A stretch of DNA of 13,688 bases from Oscillospiraceae bacterium (lineage in GTDB: Bacteria > Bacillota > Clostridia > Oscillospirales > Oscillospiraceae). The notes below the pieces were generated by a model. That model saw only the letters and a program-made list of their open reading frames with translations, was not told where the DNA came from and did no database searches. The stretch covers positions 1-13,688 of the forward strand of contig JAFXBH010000185.1 in NCBI GenBank assembly GCA_017521875.1. Direction: 5' to 3'. Below are positions 5,839 through 12,283 of the stretch, one piece after another. Positions within the stretch are counted from its first letter, which is position 1, and the number at the start of each line of letters is the position of its first letter. A program made the translations under genes and the position numbers.

Positions 5839-7002
5839 TTAAGTTAAATTATTTTTCTCTTGCTGAAAATAAGCCGTAATTTTACTGCGATTGGCAGTGA
5901 CTGTCCCCTGAAACGCCTCCGGTTTTCCGCCGCCGCGGCCACCCAATGCTGCTACCGCCGCTGCGCCCAGGGTTTTGGCATTTTGGCTGCGGCTGATGAT
6001 ACAAATGCCGTAACCGGTGTCGTCTGTTCCCGTCAAAGTTACCGCCACATCTGCCTGCTGGGCAATGGCATTACACAGTTCCCGATTGGCTGCAGGGGTG
6101 AGGCTCTCCGAAAAATGAAGCGCCAAGGAGGTTCCGGCGTATTCTTTGGCAATGTAGGAAAACAGTTGCTTTTCCAGAGATGCGCTGCGAAACTTTTCCG
6201 CAGCCAAAGTCTCGTTCATTCGATTGGCCGCCGCACCTGTCTCCCAGATCTTCGCAGAGAACGCCTGGCTGACCTGTCGATTTTGATCAAAAATGGTTGC
6301 AAGGATCTTTTGCGCCCGTTTGCCGCAGGCCATCTCCATCCGCACGCCATCGTGGAACTTGACGCAGGAAAGCAGTTTGATCATACCGATCTCACCGGTA
6401 TACTGCACCTGTGTACCACAGCAGGCGCACAAATCCACACCCGGAAATTCCACCAGCCGCACAGGCCAGGGCAAATCCCGTTTCCGGCGGTACGCAATGG
6501 TAGGCAATTCCGCCTCTGAGGGGTAGTAGCACCTTACCGGCAGGTTTTCCCATACCACTGCATTGGCCCGGTCTTCAATCGTCTGCAGATCCTCTGCAGG
6601 AATGGGACCGTCAAAATCGAAAGTGACCACATCACTGCCCATGTGGAAACCCACATTGTGGTAGCCATACATCTCATAAATAATACCGGAGACGATATGT
6701 TCTCCCGAGTGCTGCTGCATAAAATCAAAACGGCGTTCCCAGTCGATGGTTCCTGTCACTTCCATCCCAACATCCAGGGGGGTATCACACAGGTGGACAA
6801 TCTGCCCTTCTGTCTCCCGGACGGAAAGCACCCGGCTCTCTCCCAGCACACCGGTGTCGCTGGGCTGGCCGCCACCTTCCGGGTAAAATGCGGTGGCTTC
6901 CAAAATTACCTGATAGCCACCCTCTGCCTGGGTGCAGGAAACCACCTTTGATGTAAATGTTTTTCTATGACTATCGTCATAATATAACTTTTTTGTTTCC
7001 AC
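5839..7002 (-). CDS. alaX: AlaX-type alanyl-tRNA editing protein with DHHA1 domain
   Basis: A free-standing trans-editing factor that would hydrolyse mischarged Ser-tRNA(Ala) or Gly-tRNA(Ala) in the cytoplasm. Its 387 residues fit the long AlaX form: an N-terminal OB-like region with FYPEGGGQPSDTG (39-51), the editing core with zinc motif HSGEH (98-102) and CCGTQVQYTGEIG (194-206), then a C-terminal DHHA1 region ending in GGRGGGKPEAFQG (354-366), as in AlaRS. It lacks the aminoacylation domain. The usual zinc-site His of CxxxH is Gln198 here. I chose the GTG at 7000-7002 because AAGGAG (7011-7016) stands 8 nt before it; the GTG at 7009-7011 overlaps that ribosome binding site. The resulting N-terminus METKKLYY is a natural one for the family. 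It has its own promoter, divergent from the ParB-like gene. Confidence 0.9.
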   Translation of the reverse strand: METKKLYYDDSHRKTFTSKVVSCTQAEGGYQVILEATAFYPEGGGQPSDTGVLGESRVLSVRETEGQIVHLCDTPLDVGMEVTGTIDWERRFDFMQQHSGEHIVSGIIYEMYGYHNVGFHMGSDVVTFDFDGPIPAEDLQTIEDRANAVVWENLPVRCYYPSEAELPTIAYRRKRDLPWPVRLVEFPGVDLCACCGTQVQYTGEIGMIKLLSCVKFHDGVRMEMACGKRAQKILATIFDQNRQVSQAFSAKIWETGAAANRMNETLAAEKFRSASLEKQLFSYIAKEYAGTSLALHFSESLTPAANRELCNAIAQQADVAVTLTGTDDTGYGICIISRSQNAKTLGAAAVAALGGRGGGKPEAFQGTVTANRSKITAYFQQEKNNLT

Positions 7003-7010
7003 AACCCACA

Positions 7011-7016
7011 CTCCTT
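7011..7016 (-). promoter_or_regulatory. Ribosome binding site that decides the alaX start
   Basis: AAGGAG, 8 nt before the GTG at 7000-7002. The more upstream in-frame GTG at 7009-7011 shares its first base with this site and cannot be used efficiently. Confidence 0.8.
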
Positions 7017-7030
7017 AGAGGTTTTTACCC

Positions 7031-7059
7031 ATTGTACCACACAGTTTCCCTATTTGCAA
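7031..7059 (-). promoter_or_regulatory. Promoter of alaX
   Basis: TTGCAA (7054-7059), a 17-bp spacer and TACAAT (7031-7036) on the minus strand. Transcription would start about 20 nt before the start codon. Confidence 0.65.
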
Positions 7060-7157
7060 CGAAGTTACCAAGGACTTTGTCGAGGAGTTTTCTGCTGGTA
7101 CGGTGTGATTTCGTGGGTTTTTTGATTTTTTTCCCGGTATACTGCAACTACCACACC

Positions 7158-7165
7158 AAGGAGGT
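7158..7165 (+). promoter_or_regulatory. Ribosome binding site of the ParB/Noc-like gene
   Basis: AAGGAGGT with about 7 nt to the ATG at 7172. A TATACT at 7138-7143 could be the -10, but no convincing -35 lies 16-18 bp upstream of it. Confidence 0.75.
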
Positions 7166-7171
7166 CACAAT

Positions 7172-7960
7172 ATGCAATGCCAGAAGTTAAAAACTTATAT
7201 GGAAACCGGGCGGGTGGTTTTCCTGCCGGCAAAAGCCATTTGCCCCAACCCTTATCAGCCCAGAAAACTATTTCGGGAGGACTCCTTGGAAGAACTGGCC
7301 CAATCCATTCGGCAGCACGGCATCTTACAGCCTTTGTCCGTACGGCGGGTAGGCAACACCTATCAACTGATTGCCGGAGAACGGCGGCTACGAGCCGGAA
7401 TGCGGGCCGGCCTGACAGAGATCCCCTGCATTGTGATGCAGATGACAGAATCGGAATCGGCACTGACGGCGCTGGTAGAAAATCTCCAGCGGCAGGATCT
7501 GGATTATATTGAAGAAGCCCGTGGCATTGACCTGCTGCTGCAGCAATGGAATATGAGTCAGGAGCAAGTGGCTAAAGTTTTGGGAAAAAGCCAAAGCGGT
7601 ATTGCTAACAAACTGCGGCTATTGCGCCATTCGGCATCTGTGCTGGAGGCTCTGCGGCAGGCAGAACTGACGGAACGCCACGCCCGGGCACTACTAAAAT
7701 TGAAGACCGATCACCAAAAACTCCAGGCCATTGCCGCCATCGCCCGGCAGGGTATGAGCGTCGCCCGGACAGAACAATACATTGAGAATCTCCTGAAACA
7801 AGAAGGGCAGGACGGCCACAAGGCCAGCGTAGGAGCATTCCTAAACTACCTGAATCAGTCCCTTGCCCGGATCCAACTCTCCGGAATCTCCGCCGTGTCG
7901 GAACGGCGGGAGACGGAAAGTCAGATCGTGCTGACCATCACCATTCCAAAAAACAAATAA
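7172..7960 (+). CDS. ParB/Spo0J family DNA-binding protein, Noc-like
   Basis: 262 residues with the full ParB layout: the N-terminal ParB/Srx fold with NPYQPRK (26-32), the CTP-binding box GERRLRAG (69-76) and ENLQRQDL (103-110), then an HTH region (about 128-152, SQEQVAKVLGKSQSGIANKL), and a C-terminal dimerisation segment from about 200. The recognition-helix text KSQSGIANKLRLL is closer to the nucleoid-occlusion protein Noc than to Spo0J/ParB as I know them. The amphipathic N-terminal membrane anchor of Bacillus Noc is not evident in MQCQKLKTYMETG. Proteins of this family bind a palindromic site, load as CTP-dependent clamps and act in chromosome segregation or division-site control. No parA/soj partner adjoins it: it is a lone plus-strand gene between divergent alaX and a convergent unit, ending at a shared terminator. 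Noc or an orphan ParB both remain possible. Confidence 0.85.
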   Translation: MQCQKLKTYMETGRVVFLPAKAICPNPYQPRKLFREDSLEELAQSIRQHGILQPLSVRRVGNTYQLIAGERRLRAGMRAGLTEIPCIVMQMTESESALTALVENLQRQDLDYIEEARGIDLLLQQWNMSQEQVAKVLGKSQSGIANKLRLLRHSASVLEALRQAELTERHARALLKLKTDHQKLQAIAAIARQGMSVARTEQYIENLLKQEGQDGHKASVGAFLNYLNQSLARIQLSGISAVSERRETESQIVLTITIPKNK

Positions 7961-7961
7961 C

Positions 7962-8000
7962 AAAAGGACGGATTGCATGAATTTGCAATCCGTCCTTTTT
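7962..8000. terminator. Bidirectional terminator between convergent units
   Basis: A 12-bp GC-containing stem (7966-7977 with 7984-7995) extended by AAAA/TTTT to 16 bp, with a T-run on the plus strand (7996-8000) and a T-run on the minus strand (complement of 7962-7965). It lies one base past the ParB-like gene and one base past the DUF3786 gene, so it serves both. Confidence 0.9.
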
Positions 8001-8001
8001 G

Positions 8002-8613
8002 TTACATATTGGCCTTGATGGTGGAAATAAGAATATCTCCCGCCACCACTCTGTCCTCGGCGGCAAAGCCTTGGGCAAAGTTATCCGAGTAAAGCACTTG
8101 GGCGCTGGGGGCAAACTCCTCGTCGCCTTCCCACATCAGAATCTGCATTCGGTATCCGCCCACCAGTTCAAACAGGTAGCCGGCATCGCCGTGGGACACA
8201 GGGGTTGCGCCCATTTTTTCGGCAGCAGCGCGGAATCCGTCCAGACGGAAACCAAAGGTAAAGGCTGCTCGGGTCAGCACACGGCCTGTATAGGGTGTAA
8301 TATACATTTCTCCCCAGGGCATCTCCCGGAAGGTCTTCCACTCTCCGCTCCAGCGGACATCCTTACATTCCAGTAAATACCGCAGCAGGAATGTCTGGGC
8401 AGGCAACGGTGGAATCACGCCGCCGTCCTCCGGGCGAATGGAATAGTCTGGGTGGGTGATGAAAAAGGTTCTACCCAGCAATTTCACTGCAAAGGCATTC
8501 CCGTCCCACGCCACATCATTCAGTCGTGCCGTTACATCTGACGGATCTAACCGGTGAAATTTTTCCTCATAATAGGCAAAGGGAATTTCTTCTTTATGGT
8601 TTTCTATTTGCAT
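8002..8613 (-). CDS. DUF3786 domain protein, coupled to the corrinoid activator
   Basis: A 203-aa soluble protein that I recognise as the DUF3786 family. Features are an acidic N-terminus with YYEEKFHRLDPSDVTARL (14-31), FFITHPDYSIR (50-60), SGEWKTFREMPWGEMY (89-104) and WEGDEEFAPSAQVLYSD (161-177), then an LxxEDRVVAGDIL-type ending. Biochemical function is not established. I chose the ATG at 8611-8613: it lies 1 nt past the TAA of the RACo-like gene and uses an AGGAG inside that gene's last codons, so translation is probably coupled. A longer in-frame start at 8682 would overlap the upstream gene by 68 bp with an unlikely Cys/Pro-rich N-terminus. DUF3786 proteins tend to occur near corrinoid or methyl-transfer genes, and the link to the adjacent activator is the main hint to its role. 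Last gene before the shared terminator. Confidence 0.8.
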   Translation of the reverse strand: MQIENHKEEIPFAYYEEKFHRLDPSDVTARLNDVAWDGNAFAVKLLGRTFFITHPDYSIRPEDGGVIPPLPAQTFLLRYLLECKDVRWSGEWKTFREMPWGEMYITPYTGRVLTRAAFTFGFRLDGFRAAAEKMGATPVSHGDAGYLFELVGGYRMQILMWEGDEEFAPSAQVLYSDNFAQGFAAEDRVVAGDILISTIKANM

Positions 8614-8614
8614 A

Positions 8615-10543
8615 TTACATCTCCTGCACAGAATTTGGGAACAGGCTGGCGTCGGTATGGGGCAGGAAACAGGCTGCCACAAAATTATCCATATAACCAG
8701 GGTGGGTGGACAGTTCCAGGTAGGTCATATTGGCACCCAGTTCGTGGCATTTTTCTGTTGCCCGGTCGCTCATCACCATGGCGTATGCACCGGTGAGAGA
8801 GGAATTGCCAATGTATTGGTACTTGCTCAGGTCTACATCCGGCAGCATACCGATATTGACAGAGTTTTTCATATTGATACCGGAGCCGATACCGCCGGCC
8901 ACAAATACCCGGTCGATACAATCCACTGTCATATCCACTGCCGAAAGCATAGTATCAATGGCGGAGAAAATTGCGCCTTTGGCACGGATGAAGTTGTCGA
9001 TATCCACCTCGTTGATGGAAACTTCCCGGCCTGTTTCCGATTCTTCGGCACTTGCCAACAGGTATCTGCCCATGCCGTGGGCATCCCGCAGCACACGGCT
9101 GCCCTCCCGGACAAACAGGCCTCTGGCGTTGATAATGCCGCAGCGGAACAGTTCGGAGATGATATCAATAATACCGGAGCCGCAGATGCCCACCGGCTTC
9201 TGCCCGGCATCGCCTACGATGGTGAGGGTGGGCTCCATAGTTTCTTTGTCAATGGTGCAGGCTTCGATCGCGCCGTCGGTAGCACGCATACCGCAGGAAA
9301 TGTCGCCACCCTCGAAAGCAGGGCCGGCAGAACAGGCGCAACTCATCATAAAGTCCCGGTTGCCGAATACAATTTCGCCGTTAGTACCCAAGTCAATAAA
9401 CAGACTCATTTCATCCGCGTCCCACAAGGTGGTTACCAGAGTACCGGCAGTAATATCGCCGCCTACATAAGAACCAATATTGGGTGCGATCAGAACAGGT
9501 GCCAAGGGGTTGGCAGGCAGTTTCAGGTCGCCGGCAAGGAGGCCTTTCCAGCCAAAGAAACTGGGGATATAGGGCTCCATACGCACAGGCTCTGCGTCTA
9601 CACCTACAAACAGGTGATTCATCGTCGTATTGGCCGCTACGCACAGCCGCAAAATGCTCCTTGCAGAGATATTCGCGCTGCGGCAAAGGCTGGCGATAAT
9701 GGGATTCAAGGTCTCTTTTACAATGGCGTCCTGCAACTTCTTCTTGCCGCCCTCTCTGCCCTGCTCAATGATCCGGTTGATCACATCAGCGCCGTAACGG
9801 ATCTGTCCGTTACCGGAAGAGCCTTTGGCCAGCAGTTTGCCGGTGACAAGGTCTGTCAGCACCATGGTCACGGTAGTGGTGCCGATATCAATGGCGCAGC
9901 CCACAATGGCGGTATCCTCCGGCCCGGAAATTTCCATGCACCGGAATGTGTTTTCTTTTAATTCGCCTTTGACACAGACCCGGAAATGATGCTCTCTGAG
10001 TGTGCTGGCCAATTTTACCATCACGGAAAAGGGAATTTCTACTTTTTCCACGCCCAGAGCCTCCTGAATGGCCCAGGTCAGTCGCTCGTTATCCGGCATC
10101 GTATCGTCCAGAGTAGGTTCTGCCATTTCCAGCACCAGGGCGCGGTATTGATTTTCAAAAACAATGCCACTGGCTTTCAATTGCTCCTGGCAGGTTTCAA
10201 AAATGGCGATCTCGTCAGGACTGCTTAAGTCGGCAGTCTTCATACGACTTCGGTAGGCAGAGGCAATATCGGGAACGAATACTGTACAATCCCCCACTAC
10301 TTTACAATTACAACTCAAACGCCAGCCGGCTTCCATTTCCTCTTGGCTGATGTGGCGGGAGGGAATGGTCTCCAACACACCTTCCACCAGTTTGACCCGG
10401 CATTTTCCGCAAGAACCGTTGCCGGAACATGGGGCATCAATGGCCACATTGGCTCGTCTGGCCAATTCCAACAGGTTATCTCCCGGGTTACAGGAGATGG
10501 TCACCGGCCCACTGCCTTCAATTTGAAATACTACCTTAGGCAT
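8615..10543 (-). CDS. Ferredoxin-ASKHA corrinoid activation protein (RACo/RamA-like, DUF4445)
   Basis: 642 residues, the usual size of ATP-dependent reductive activators of corrinoid proteins, which return inactive Co(II) to Co(I) in methyl-transfer systems. The N-terminal 2Fe-2S ferredoxin domain has CSGNGSCGKC (39-48) plus a fourth Cys at 78 or 80. A linker and middle domain run to about 210. The C-terminal ASKHA ATPase-like core carries AIDIGTTTV (217-225), FIDLGTNGEIVFG (382-394), CSAGPAFEGG (404-413), GICGSGIIDI (452-461) and FVAGGIGSGI (547-556). AGGGAGG precedes the ATG and a strong promoter lies at 10576-10604. It is followed directly by the DUF3786 gene. No methyltransferase, corrinoid protein or acetyl-CoA pathway gene lies in the window, so the target protein is unknown. 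Confidence 0.9.
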   Translation of the reverse strand: MPKVVFQIEGSGPVTISCNPGDNLLELARRANVAIDAPCSGNGSCGKCRVKLVEGVLETIPSRHISQEEMEAGWRLSCNCKVVGDCTVFVPDIASAYRSRMKTADLSSPDEIAIFETCQEQLKASGIVFENQYRALVLEMAEPTLDDTMPDNERLTWAIQEALGVEKVEIPFSVMVKLASTLREHHFRVCVKGELKENTFRCMEISGPEDTAIVGCAIDIGTTTVTMVLTDLVTGKLLAKGSSGNGQIRYGADVINRIIEQGREGGKKKLQDAIVKETLNPIIASLCRSANISARSILRLCVAANTTMNHLFVGVDAEPVRMEPYIPSFFGWKGLLAGDLKLPANPLAPVLIAPNIGSYVGGDITAGTLVTTLWDADEMSLFIDLGTNGEIVFGNRDFMMSCACSAGPAFEGGDISCGMRATDGAIEACTIDKETMEPTLTIVGDAGQKPVGICGSGIIDIISELFRCGIINARGLFVREGSRVLRDAHGMGRYLLASAEESETGREVSINEVDIDNFIRAKGAIFSAIDTMLSAVDMTVDCIDRVFVAGGIGSGINMKNSVNIGMLPDVDLSKYQYIGNSSLTGAYAMVMSDRATEKCHELGANMTYLELSTHPGYMDNFVAACFLPHTDASLFPNSVQEM

Positions 10544-10575
10544 ACAATAGCCTCCCTTTTTTCGCCGTTTAGGAC

Positions 10576-10604
10576 ATTATACCACAGGATTTCCCCGGTG
10601 TCCA
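10576..10604 (-). promoter_or_regulatory. Promoter of the RACo-DUF3786 operon
   Basis: TGGACA (10599-10604), a 17-bp spacer and consensus TATAAT (10576-10581), with TG one base before the -10 (extended -10). It is one of the best promoters in the window and begins right after the terminator of the preceding gene. Confidence 0.75.
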
Positions 10605-10606
10605 GC

Positions 10607-10641
10607 AAAGAAAAAGGCGTGCCGCCGATGGCAGCACGCCT
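10607..10641 (-). terminator. Terminator of the AllA-like gene
   Basis: A 12-bp stem (10615-10626 with 10630-10641, one wobble pair), a 3-nt loop, then a T-rich tail on the minus strand. It lies 11 bp past the stop codon. Confidence 0.85.
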
Positions 10642-10652
10642 GTATTGCAGGA

Positions 10653-11144
10653 TTATTTTACAATTTCAAACTGCTGATCTTCCGGCAGATCCACCACGGT
10701 GCAGTCGTTGGCATAGGTGCATTCCGGCAGGATGATCATTGCGGCCAACTGGTCTGCATTGGCGGGCAGAGGTGCCAAATGCCAGATAGCGGCATTCATC
10801 TTCACCAAAGTGTGCTTAGGCACTAAGAATGCCTTGGCATACTGGGTAACCGGTGTACCGGCAGAGGCAGGAGCCACATGCAGGATCATATCGTCGTTCA
10901 TAGGCAGGATCATTTCCCAGGTAGTGGTATGGTACTCCTGCTGGGTGATCACCATTTTAGCAGGCTTTTTCACCAAAATGGGAGAGTAGCCGATCCGGTG
11001 ATTACTATCTGCGTTGACACGATCCGGGAAGAATTGGTGCAGTTCGCCACACAGCGCATATCCCTGGGGGTTCTCCATATTGTAGAACTGACCGAAGGGG
11101 GCAAAGGCTTCGTTGGTAATAGGTTCAATATGAATCTGGCGCAT
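10653..11144 (-). CDS. AllA-like cupin (ureidoglycolate lyase family)
   Basis: A 163-residue soluble protein with the small cupin pattern of ureidoglycolate lyase (AllA): MRQIHIEPITNEAFAPFGQF at the start, the family's conserved opening. The barrel strands include KMVITQQEYHTTTWEMILPM (63-82) with His72, DMILHVAPAS (85-94), and a late FLVPKHTLVKMNAAIWHLAP (106-125) with His111 and His122. AllA releases urea from ureidoglycolate in allantoin use, but no allantoin, ureide or purine gene is nearby. Many Firmicutes members of this family sit among sugar genes and are annotated by similarity only, so the reaction here is uncertain. AGGAGG lies 8 nt before the ATG, and the gene has its own near-consensus promoter and terminator, so it is a monocistronic unit. 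Confidence 0.75.
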   Translation of the reverse strand: MRQIHIEPITNEAFAPFGQFYNMENPQGYALCGELHQFFPDRVNADSNHRIGYSPILVKKPAKMVITQQEYHTTTWEMILPMNDDMILHVAPASAGTPVTQYAKAFLVPKHTLVKMNAAIWHLAPLPANADQLAAMIILPECTYANDCTVVDLPEDQQFEIVK

Positions 11145-11175
11145 AGAATTTTCCTCCTAATGTATTTCTGTTTGT

Positions 11176-11204
11176 ATTGTAACTTGCCTTGTTTTTCCTG
11201 TCAA
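11176..11204 (-). promoter_or_regulatory. Promoter of the AllA-like gene
   Basis: Consensus TTGACA (11199-11204), a 17-bp spacer and TACAAT (11176-11181) on the minus strand, only 8 bp beyond the stop codon of the upstream oxidoreductase. Short inverted arms TTGCC / GGCAA flank the -35 and could be an operator. I see no terminator between the two genes, so read-through is possible too. Confidence 0.7.
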
Positions 11205-11212
11205 TGGCAAAA

Positions 11213-12163
11213 TCATTTCCAGGATGCTTCCACCGCTTCCAACGCCGTGATACCCGCCACCGACAGATCCTCGGAAACCACAGGACTGGTACGCTTGCCC
11301 TCCTGCATACATTTGTAGATGTGCTTGGCTTCGTAGATCAGTTCGTACTCACAGGGGAACTGGACTTCTTCCGGCTCTTGGCCGTTGATGTAGAATGTGG
11401 CCTTCCGGGCTTTCCAATACTCCGGAATTTCCACATAGCCACGGGTGCCGTAAAATCTGGCGGTGTTATCCAAGGTGGCCCGGGTGCTGTTTTTGATGTT
11501 GAAGAGGATGCCATTGGCCATCTCCCCTGCCAGCACATACTGCCACTCAGCGCCGGTTTCCAATGCGGATTTGAAACCCTGGACGCTCTTCATAGGCCCA
11601 AAGAGCCACAGAAGCAGTTGCACGGCGTAGATACCGCTGGAAAGCAGGGTGCCGCCACCTACGGATTTATCAAAGAGCCATGTGTTGTATGCGGCAGAGA
11701 AACTGTGGCTCATTTCCGCCATATGGATTTCGCCCAATTCTCCTGCTTCCATTCTCTTTTTCACTTCCAAAATAGCAGGTAAAAACAGCATCTTTTCCGC
11801 TTCCATCAGAAACAGATCTTTTTCCTTTGCCAATGCGAACAATTCTCTGGTATGGGCGGCAGAGGTGGTACAGGGTTTTTCGCAGACCACATGTTTGCCC
11901 ATCTCCAAAGCCATTTTGGCCAAGGGGTAATGCTGGGCGTTCACCGCAGAGATATAGACAATATTGATCGCCGGATCTGCCAGCAGTTCCCGATGGGAGC
12001 CATAGGCCTTGGGAATATCCCACTGGGCGGCCTTATCCTTTGCCTTTTGCAAGGTGCGGGAAGATACAGCCACGATCTCTCCTGTGCCGGAGGTGCGGAC
12101 TGCCGCAATGAACCGGGGGGCAATGGAAGATGTACTTAAGATACCGTAACAAAGTTGTTCCAT
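11213..12163 (-). CDS. Gfo/Idh/MocA family oxidoreductase
   Basis: A 316-aa NAD(P)-dependent dehydrogenase, probably acting on a sugar, sugar acid or cyclitol. The N-terminal Rossmann opening is YGILSTSSIAPRFIAA (6-21), with Ser residues where the classic loop has Gly; family members with GILSTA are well known. VYISAVNAQHYPLAKMALEMGKHVVCEKP (69-97) holds the signature EKP lysine (Lys96). The C-terminal alpha/beta substrate domain has GGGTLLSSGIYAVQLLLWLFG (169-189). Length is normal to slightly short. The ATG at 12161-12163 follows AAAGGAG, and the gene has its own promoter at 12194-12222. Its substrate cannot be read from sequence; the neighbouring kinase and 6-phosphogluconate dehydrogenase hint at sugar metabolism, but they are a separate transcription unit. 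Confidence 0.88.
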   Translation of the reverse strand: MEQLCYGILSTSSIAPRFIAAVRTSGTGEIVAVSSRTLQKAKDKAAQWDIPKAYGSHRELLADPAINIVYISAVNAQHYPLAKMALEMGKHVVCEKPCTTSAAHTRELFALAKEKDLFLMEAEKMLFLPAILEVKKRMEAGELGEIHMAEMSHSFSAAYNTWLFDKSVGGGTLLSSGIYAVQLLLWLFGPMKSVQGFKSALETGAEWQYVLAGEMANGILFNIKNSTRATLDNTARFYGTRGYVEIPEYWKARKATFYINGQEPEEVQFPCEYELIYEAKHIYKCMQEGKRTSPVVSEDLSVAGITALEAVEASWK

Positions 12164-12193
12164 AGCAAACTCCTTTCTTGGTACTGTATCTAT

Positions 12194-12222
12194 AGTATAC
12201 TGTTTTTTTCCGGCAAATGCAA
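12194..12222 (-). promoter_or_regulatory. Promoter of the oxidoreductase gene
   Basis: TTGCAT (12217-12222), a 17-bp spacer and TATACT (12194-12199) on the minus strand, a short leader from the AAAGGAG and ATG. Confidence 0.65.
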
Positions 12223-12240
12223 CGGATTTTCTGCCTGCAT

Positions 12241-12275
12241 AAAGAAAAAGCCGGGGGACAATTCCCCCGGCTTTT
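12241..12275 (-). terminator. Terminator of the gnd-kinase operon
   Basis: An 11-bp stem (12248-12258 with 12263-12273, GC core GCCGGGGGA/TCCCCCGGC), a 4-nt loop and a T-rich tail on the minus strand. It lies shortly past the kinase stop codon. Confidence 0.9.
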
Positions 12276-12283
12276 GATTCTGT

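Noticed and set aside
7605..7838. Minus-strand open frame inside the ParB/Noc-like gene
   Set aside because: It is a shadow of a well-supported gene with no ribosome binding site and no family match.
8657..9961. A 434-codon plus-strand open frame opposite the RACo-like gene
   Set aside because: It is His/Gln/Gly-rich antisense translation with no recognisable motif, and the opposite strand has a full, motif-rich enzyme.
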